Source: CAYRDK01 sp043819345
GTDB lineage: Bacteria > Omnitrophota > Gorgyraeia > Velamenicoccales > Velamenicoccaceae
Assembly: GCA_043819345.1 (NCBI GenBank)
Contig: JBDREX010000039.1
Coordinates: 1-17,150, forward strand
DNA: 17,150 nt
Reading direction: 5' to 3'
In this document: piece by piece, positions 11,644 through 17,150 of the stretch
How positions within the stretch are numbered: position 1 is the stretch's first letter
Layout of the letters: every line of letters begins with the position of its first letter
Translations under genes and position numbers: made by a program
The notes under the pieces: generated by a model
The model's database searches: none
What the model saw: only the letters and a program-made list of their open reading frames with translations
What the model was told of the DNA's origin: nothing

Positions 11644-14163
11644 TTACTCCATCTCAATTCTATCTTTTAAACCAAGTTCAGAGAGCCATTGAAGTTTTTC
11701 TTGAGCGTATTTGACTTCCGGCACATCAAACTCTAAAATCTTTTTCAAAATACTCTCTACCTCCGTCCACTTCTCTTGTGTTTCATAAATTCTCGCGACT
11801 CTTAACAGAGCCTTAACAACCCAGGTCTTATCGTCAGAATAAAGGTATGTCGCTTTTAGATACGCTTCCAAAGCCTCCTGAGAATCCCCTTTTTCTTCCA
11901 AAAGTTCTGCTATATTGAATTGTATCTCCGCATCTGAAACCCCGCCATCCCGATTCAGCGCCTGCTGCAAAACAGCAATAGACTCAGCGAGTTTACCTTG
12001 GAGCCTATAAACCTGAGAAATCTTTAGAAAAGCTGGCTTTTTCATATCGTCTCCCAGAGCAGCAGCCTCTTCATACTGGCCCAGAGCTTTTCCAAGCTCA
12101 GACTTTGTAAAGTAGACCTCCCCCAAAGACAGGCTCGCCCTCGCTTTAATCTGATCATTTCCATTCTGTTTCGCCTGCTGAAAACTCCTCACAGCAGATT
12201 CTGTTTTGCCCTCTTCCAGATAACTAATTCCAATCTGTAAAAAAGCATCTGGTGCCAATTCATGATCCGGATAACTCCTGATCAGACGTTCAAAATATTT
12301 TCTTCCTTGAGAAAAATTTTTTTTATCACAACAACTCTGGGCCAACCAAAAGATAATATCTGGAGTCAATTGAGAATCCGGGTAACGGGTGATAAAGTCC
12401 ATAAGCCTTCTACTAGCCTGTGCGTCATCACCCAAGCGCTCATAAGCATTAGCAATCTCATATTCAGCCTTTTGTCTAAGCATTTGTGCATCTGCATATT
12501 CTTTGGCAATCAATCCAAAAATATTAATTGCCTCCTTATACTGTATCGCATTCATATAGGATTCACCCAGAAGGAACAAAGCCTGACTACGATAAGAAGA
12601 ATCTTTAAAACCATTAACAAATAGCTGCAATTGTTCCGCAGCGACAGCATAGGCCCCTTTCTGAAAATAACAAATACCGATAAAATAATTGACATCATCT
12701 ATAAGCTTTGAAGATGGGTAATCCTTCAAGAGCCGGCGAAAAGCAAGAACAGCCGAATCAAGATTTTTCATTTTTAGCCAAGTCATCCCCAATTGATATT
12801 GAATGTAGTCACTATAAACCGTATCTGGATAATCTTTGATAAAATTCTGATACGTCTGAATAGCTTTATCATACTCACCCGCATCCTGAAAAGCGTCTCC
12901 CAACTGACATAGCGCGCTTATTTTGACAATTTTATCCGTAGAAAAAGAGGCGACTCTCTGAAATTCATTTTGAGCTGACTGAAAATCCCCAATTTTTAAA
13001 TATGACCAAGCCAAACCATAATGAATTTTATCCCTAAGATCTTTTACCTGAGTGTAGGCGCCTGAAGAAATAACTTTAAGTTTATCCAGCGCAGTCCTGT
13101 AAGCAACAATAGCCTCATCAAGCCGAAAAAGATTATAGAGCACCTCGGCTTTACCAAAAAAAGCGAGCGGAATATACTCCTGAGCCTTATCAATAGCAAT
13201 AACATCATCAAAAAGCTTTAGCGCTTCTTCATAATTACCCAGCCCCGTTTCTAATACCGCCTTGCCCAAAACAATACCGGGAGACTGCAGCTCATTTTCG
13301 AATAGAGAAAATAACTCTTTCGCTTGTTTATACTTTTTCTGTTTTAAAAAAGACCATCCAATACCAAGGCGAGCCAAAGAAATTTGCTGCGGATCAGAAG
13401 AAAACTCTCCAACGCTCTGATAAGCTTGAATAGCTTCCTCATACTGGCCTAAATAGAAATCAGCCTCCCCAAGATAGAAAAAGGCCCTACCCAGGATCAT
13501 CGACTGAGGATACTTTTTAATAAAATCCTCTAATTCTTTTCTTAACCTACTAAAGTCCTTCATACGATAGAGAGATTCACAAATACCAAAAAAAGCCTCT
13601 TGATTCACTAAAGGATCGTGCGTTATAGAGAGTATTTGATTGTAAGTCTCCAAAGCTTCCTGAAATTTACCGTCATCAATTTGCGCCTGGGCCAAAGCCT
13701 TATAAGCAAGCACAAAATAGTGTGAATTTTTGTAGTGATCTATAACCTGCTTATAAAACTCCCCGGCTCGCCTATAATCTCTTCCTTTAAAATAGACTTC
13801 TCCAAGCCAAAATAGAACCTTGTCCTTTATCGGCTCAATTCCTTCGCTATCCAGCAAAGACTCAAACTGATTCAAGGCTTTCATGTATTTTCCCTGAGCA
13901 TAATAACATTGGCCGATATACAAAAGAGCCTCAGACTTTTTATTACTTTGAAAGTAATTCTTTAAAAAACGCTCAAACAGTGTAATAGAGACGTCATAAA
14001 AGCTATCTTCGTACGCTTTGGCGGCCACATAAAACGCGTCTTCCTGCTGTTTATCAAAATCGGCATAAACATTAAAAACCACTGTAAAGCAAGATAAGAC
14101 AACTAAAAAAACGGCACGTGCCCGTACCAAAAATCGGAGTTTATTAGACACAATATTAATCAT
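11644..14163 (-). CDS. Large exported TPR-repeat protein
   Basis: Protein of 839 residues with an N-terminal signal peptide (hydrophobic about 17-33, likely cut after VYA near 35) and about twenty TPR units of 33-37 residues through nearly the whole length (repeated patterns such as YDKAIQTYQNFIKDYPDT and FYLGEADFYLGQYEEAIQAY). The repeat style, with YP-D/S between units, is like BamD/CpoB(YbgF)-type periplasmic TPR proteins. No enzymatic domain, lipobox or membrane anchor is seen. A GGGAGA ribosome site precedes the ATG. It lies 47 bp after uvrA and 2 bp before the ExbB-like gene, so it probably works with that complex as a periplasmic scaffold; CpoB's link to the Tol system is a precedent. 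The partner is not known. Confidence 0.85.
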   Translation of the reverse strand: MINIVSNKLRFLVRARAVFLVVLSCFTVVFNVYADFDKQQEDAFYVAAKAYEDSFYDVSITLFERFLKNYFQSNKKSEALLYIGQCYYAQGKYMKALNQFESLLDSEGIEPIKDKVLFWLGEVYFKGRDYRRAGEFYKQVIDHYKNSHYFVLAYKALAQAQIDDGKFQEALETYNQILSITHDPLVNQEAFFGICESLYRMKDFSRLRKELEDFIKKYPQSMILGRAFFYLGEADFYLGQYEEAIQAYQSVGEFSSDPQQISLARLGIGWSFLKQKKYKQAKELFSLFENELQSPGIVLGKAVLETGLGNYEEALKLFDDVIAIDKAQEYIPLAFFGKAEVLYNLFRLDEAIVAYRTALDKLKVISSGAYTQVKDLRDKIHYGLAWSYLKIGDFQSAQNEFQRVASFSTDKIVKISALCQLGDAFQDAGEYDKAIQTYQNFIKDYPDTVYSDYIQYQLGMTWLKMKNLDSAVLAFRRLLKDYPSSKLIDDVNYFIGICYFQKGAYAVAAEQLQLFVNGFKDSSYRSQALFLLGESYMNAIQYKEAINIFGLIAKEYADAQMLRQKAEYEIANAYERLGDDAQASRRLMDFITRYPDSQLTPDIIFWLAQSCCDKKNFSQGRKYFERLIRSYPDHELAPDAFLQIGISYLEEGKTESAVRSFQQAKQNGNDQIKARASLSLGEVYFTKSELGKALGQYEEAAALGDDMKKPAFLKISQVYRLQGKLAESIAVLQQALNRDGGVSDAEIQFNIAELLEEKGDSQEALEAYLKATYLYSDDKTWVVKALLRVARIYETQEKWTEVESILKKILEFDVPEVKYAQEKLQWLSELGLKDRIEME

Positions 14164-14210
14164 TTAAAAACTTCTCCCAATCTTTTTAAATCATATGTTT
14201 ATTCCAAAAC

Positions 14211-17012
14211 TTATTTCTTTAAATCCAGCAACTCTTTCAAATACTGCCCCGTATAGGAGCGCTTAATGCGAGCGATTTCCTCCGGACTTCCAGAAGCAAC
14301 AATCTGCCCCCCTTGATCTCCGCCCTCTGGACCCAAATCAATACAATAATCTGCGCTCTTAATCACATCAAGATTATGTTCAACAACCAAAACTGTATTC
14401 CCTAAATCCACTAATTTTTGTAAAACACCTAGGAGTTTTTCTACATCTGCAAAATGAAGACCTGTTGTCGGTTCATCCAAAATATAGAGCGTTTTGCCCG
14501 TAGAACGCTTACACAACTCGCTGGCAAGTTTAACCCTCTGCGCTTCACCCCCTGAAAGAGTTGTTGCCGACTGGCCCAGTTGGATATAGCCTAAACCAAC
14601 ATCCGCAAGAGTCTTAAGCGTATTCTTTATTTTAGGAATATTTTCAAATAAAACAAGCGCTTCTTCAACAGACATATCTAAGACACTGGCGATAGAATGG
14701 CCTTTATACTGAACATCAAGGGTTGCTTCGTTAAACCGCTCTCCATGACAAACTTCACATTTCACATAAACATCGGGAAGAAAATGCATTTCAATTCTCT
14801 TAATACCATCTCCCCGGCAAGCTTCACATCTACCCCCTTTAACATTAAAACTGAATCTTCCTGACTTATAACCGCGTGCCTTTGCCTCCGGGAGCCTTGC
14901 AAAAATATCCCGAATAGCACCAAAAACACCCGTGTATGTTGCCGGATTCGAGCGCGGAGTCCTACCAATGGGTGATTGATCCACAACAATAACTTTGTCT
15001 ATTAACTCAACACCCGTTAATGTCCTAAACACACCCTGTTGAGCTTTAGAGCGATGCAACTTCTGTAAAAGAGCCCTATAAAACGTCTCATCTATCAAAG
15101 TGGATTTCCCTGAACCCGAAACACCGCTGACCGTAATAAAAGTCCCTAGAGGAAACCTAACATCAATATTTTTTAAATTATGTGTTCTTGCCCCTTTGAT
15201 CTCAAGGTATTTAGCGTGCCGATAGTCACGCCTTTTTTCGGGAACCTTTATCTTTAACTCTCCATTTAAAAACCGGGCCGTTAAAGATCTTTTACACTTT
15301 AACAACTTATCCAAAGAACCACTAAATAGGACCTCTCCGCCATGCCTACCCGCACCCGGCCCCAAATCAATAACATGATCAGCAAAACGAATCGTCGCTT
15401 CATCATGTTCAACAACAATTAACGTATTGCCCAAATCACGTAGAGATCGAAACGTTGCCAACAACTTATCGTTATCTTTTGCATGAAGGCCGATACTGGG
15501 TTCATCCAAGACATAGAGAACACCGACCAAGCCTGAACCGACCTGTGTGGCCAAGCGTATGCGCTGAAACTCACCGCCGGAAAGGGTGTGACTCTTACGG
15601 TCTAAAGTTAAATATCCCAAACCAACATTCAAGCAGAAAAAAAGTTTTTCAAGAATATCCTTAAGCGCCTGAAAAGCGATAGCCTTTTCTCTTGAAGAAA
15701 GCTCTATCCCTGAAAAGAAATCATGTGCCTGCTGCAACGTCATTTTCGTTACATCCCAAATAGAACGCCCTTTAATCTTGACGGCCAAGCTCTCCTTCTT
15801 GAGTCTTGAACCACCACATCCCGGACAAGCCATACGGGACATATATTTAGAAATCTCCTCTTTTAAAAAATCGCTTTCCGTCTGATGAAACAATCTCTCT
15901 AAATGCGGAATTAATCCTTCAAATCTTTTGCCCCACAAAACTTCATCACAACCATATAGAATAGCCGTCCGATGTTCTTTTTTAATTTTTTTAAAAGGTG
16001 TATTAAGGTCAAAATTCAGGCGTCGCGCGAGTTCTCGTAAAAGACTGCGATAATAGAGCAAGTACCCCTTCCCGCCTTTTTTCCAAGGCGCAAGAGCACC
16101 TTCTAAAATACTTTTTCCCGAATCAGGCACAACCAACTCAACATCAAACTCCATTTTAAAACCAAGGCCATTACATTCAGGGCAAGCACCATATGGCGAG
16201 TTAAAAGAAAATAAACGCGGCTCAATCTCTGTGATATTAATTCCACACTCTGGACACGCATACATTTCGCTAAAAAACATATCCGGCTGCCCACAATACG
16301 AAGCATCTTTTCGGCTGACAAGAACCAACCCACCAGCAACTTTTAAAGCCGTTTCAATAGAATCCGTCAAACGTTGCTTGGCATCTGCTGTAATAACGAG
16401 ACGATCAACAAGAGCTTCAATATGGTGCACTTTGTATTTTTCAAGCTTAACACGCTCATTCAGCTCATAAATTTTCCCATCAATCCTGGCTCTAACAAAG
16501 CCCTCTTTACGAATCTGCTCTAATATATTCCGATACTCACCTTTCCTGCCGCGGACCAATGGTGCCAACACTTCAATGCGCGTGCCACTACCAAGCCTCA
16601 TAACCTGCTCAACGATTTCCTGAGAACTCTGCCGCCGAACTAAGCGGCCACATTCCGGACAATGTACGAGGCCGATACGCGCGAATAATAATCGCAAATA
16701 ATCGTATATCTCCGTTTGCGTACCAACCGTTGAACGCGGATTACCAGATGCTGAGCGCTGTTCAATAGAAATTGTAGGGGATAAGCCCTCTATAAAATCA
16801 ACATCCGGCTTTTGAAGCTGCTCCAAAAACTGCCTGGCATAACTGGAAAGGCTTTCCACATAACGCCTCTGTCCTTCGGCATAAATCGTATCAAAAGCCA
16901 GCGAAGACTTCCCGGACCCTGATAAACCCGTTACAACAACCAGCTTATTTCGCGGTATCTCAACGTTAATGTTTTTAAGGTTGTGCTCCCTGGCCCCCTG
17001 AATAATAAGCAC
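14211..17012 (-). CDS. uvrA: UvrA, excision-repair ATPase subunit A
   Basis: Full-length UvrA (933 residues), the damage-recognition subunit of nucleotide excision repair, acting as a dimer with UvrB in the cytoplasm. Two ABC ATPase modules: Walker A at 29-36 (GLSGSGKS) and 630-637 (GVSGSGKS), signatures LSGGEFQR (477-484) and LSGGEAQR (819-826), Walker B VLDEPSIGLH (501-510) and ILDEPTTGLH (844-853). Zinc sites: C253, C256, C277, C280 and C729, C732, C752, C755. The start is GTG, the only usable start before an in-frame TAA, and fits the family N-terminus (LIIQGAREHNLKNINVEIP). No ribosome site is visible, consistent with a very short leader. The next gene on this strand is a TPR protein unrelated to repair. 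Confidence 0.98.
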   Translation of the reverse strand: MLIIQGAREHNLKNINVEIPRNKLVVVTGLSGSGKSSLAFDTIYAEGQRRYVESLSSYARQFLEQLQKPDVDFIEGLSPTISIEQRSASGNPRSTVGTQTEIYDYLRLLFARIGLVHCPECGRLVRRQSSQEIVEQVMRLGSGTRIEVLAPLVRGRKGEYRNILEQIRKEGFVRARIDGKIYELNERVKLEKYKVHHIEALVDRLVITADAKQRLTDSIETALKVAGGLVLVSRKDASYCGQPDMFFSEMYACPECGINITEIEPRLFSFNSPYGACPECNGLGFKMEFDVELVVPDSGKSILEGALAPWKKGGKGYLLYYRSLLRELARRLNFDLNTPFKKIKKEHRTAILYGCDEVLWGKRFEGLIPHLERLFHQTESDFLKEEISKYMSRMACPGCGGSRLKKESLAVKIKGRSIWDVTKMTLQQAHDFFSGIELSSREKAIAFQALKDILEKLFFCLNVGLGYLTLDRKSHTLSGGEFQRIRLATQVGSGLVGVLYVLDEPSIGLHAKDNDKLLATFRSLRDLGNTLIVVEHDEATIRFADHVIDLGPGAGRHGGEVLFSGSLDKLLKCKRSLTARFLNGELKIKVPEKRRDYRHAKYLEIKGARTHNLKNIDVRFPLGTFITVSGVSGSGKSTLIDETFYRALLQKLHRSKAQQGVFRTLTGVELIDKVIVVDQSPIGRTPRSNPATYTGVFGAIRDIFARLPEAKARGYKSGRFSFNVKGGRCEACRGDGIKRIEMHFLPDVYVKCEVCHGERFNEATLDVQYKGHSIASVLDMSVEEALVLFENIPKIKNTLKTLADVGLGYIQLGQSATTLSGGEAQRVKLASELCKRSTGKTLYILDEPTTGLHFADVEKLLGVLQKLVDLGNTVLVVEHNLDVIKSADYCIDLGPEGGDQGGQIVASGSPEEIARIKRSYTGQYLKELLDLKK

Positions 17013-17023
17013 TACTTTGTTAA

Positions 17024-17052
17024 AAAATATTTTCGTTTACGATTATTTTCAA
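17024..17052 (-). promoter_or_regulatory. Possible uvrA promoter giving a very short leader
   Basis: On the minus strand, TTGAAA (17047-17052) is followed by 17 bp and TATTTT (17024-17029). Transcription would start near 17017, about five bases before the GTG, fitting the absence of a ribosome site. The -10 is poor (4 of 6), and AT-rich DNA gives such matches by chance. Confidence 0.25.
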
Positions 17053-17060
17053 AAATTGTT

Positions 17061-17096
17061 TTTATGTAAGTTTTGATTTTTCATAACTTACGTAAA
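17061..17096. promoter_or_regulatory. 12-bp inverted repeat upstream of uvrA
   Basis: TTTATGTAAGTT (17061-17072) and AACTTACGTAAA (17085-17096) are inverted with 11 of 12 positions complementary around 12 bp. A further CTTACGT half occurs at 17105-17111, 18 bp from the one at 17087-17093. It lies just upstream of the possible uvrA promoter. It may be an operator, for example of an SOS-type repressor, or the AT-rich terminator of a gene to the right. It does not match the LexA boxes I know. Confidence 0.45.
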
Positions 17097-17110
17097 TACA
17101 ATGCCTTACG

Positions 17111-17150
17111 TTAAAATTCCTGTTGCATTTCCCGCGTAACTTCCTGTAAA
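17111..17150 (-). CDS. Possible 3' end of a minus-strand gene, cut by the window edge
   Basis: A minus-strand frame is open from the right edge to a TAA at 17111-17113 and reads LQEVTREMQQEF, a plausible charged C-terminal helix. Another minus-strand frame is also open to 17106, so the choice is not secure. If real it would be the gene upstream of uvrA, with 98 bp between them. Confidence 0.25.
   Translation of the reverse strand, partial: LQEVTREMQQEF

Noticed and set aside
12262..12624. 120-codon plus-strand open frame
   Set aside because: Antisense to the TPR gene, with no recognisable features.

Overview
This is an AT-rich stretch in which every confidently called gene lies on the minus strand; only one short open end at the far left may belong to a plus-strand neighbour. 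A secretin, PilO/PilP-like proteins and a TonB/ExbBD-type set show a bacterium with two membranes. The layout (uvrA, TPR protein, ExbB/ExbD/TonB-like genes, then a type IV pilus cluster with a fused PilM-PilN) suggests an uncultured lineage such as Omnitrophota in the PVC group. That placement is recalled pattern and not a search result.

In the direction of transcription (high to low coordinates) there are three blocks. Block 1 (17012 to 9936) is uvrA, a large exported TPR protein, and three very tightly coupled genes for ExbB-, ExbD- and TonB-like proteins. Block 2 (9663 to 8852) is three small genes: a membrane-anchored zinc ribbon, a DUF2582-like winged helix and a PilX/GspK-like minor pilin. 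It has its own predicted promoter, which overlaps a strong hairpin and lies between two copies of a 23-bp dyad-containing direct repeat. Block 3 (8575 to 204) starts with a good promoter and a 58-residue excisionase-type HTH protein. It continues with PilM-PilN fusion, PilO-like, PilP-like, secretin, assembly ATPase, inner-membrane platform protein and pilin. The pilin has an additional strong promoter of its own.

Together block 3 encodes a nearly complete type IV pilus or type II secretion machine: cytoplasmic ATPase, platform, alignment complex, outer-membrane channel and fibre subunit. No retraction ATPase (PilT) or prepilin peptidase (PilD) is present here. The gene order also resembles MSHA-type pili and gsp clusters, so pilus and secretion roles cannot be separated from sequence alone. 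The ATPase N-terminus carries two 24-residue motifs with a 5-residue spacer, the arrangement expected of a c-di-GMP-binding MshEN domain.

The most unusual point is in block 1. The ExbD-like protein has no aspartate in its only membrane helix, and the ExbB-like partner has Val where the family has a pore threonine, so this complex may not use the proton motive force in the usual way. The second is the promoter region at 9670-9798, whose layout resembles a two-operator repression loop.
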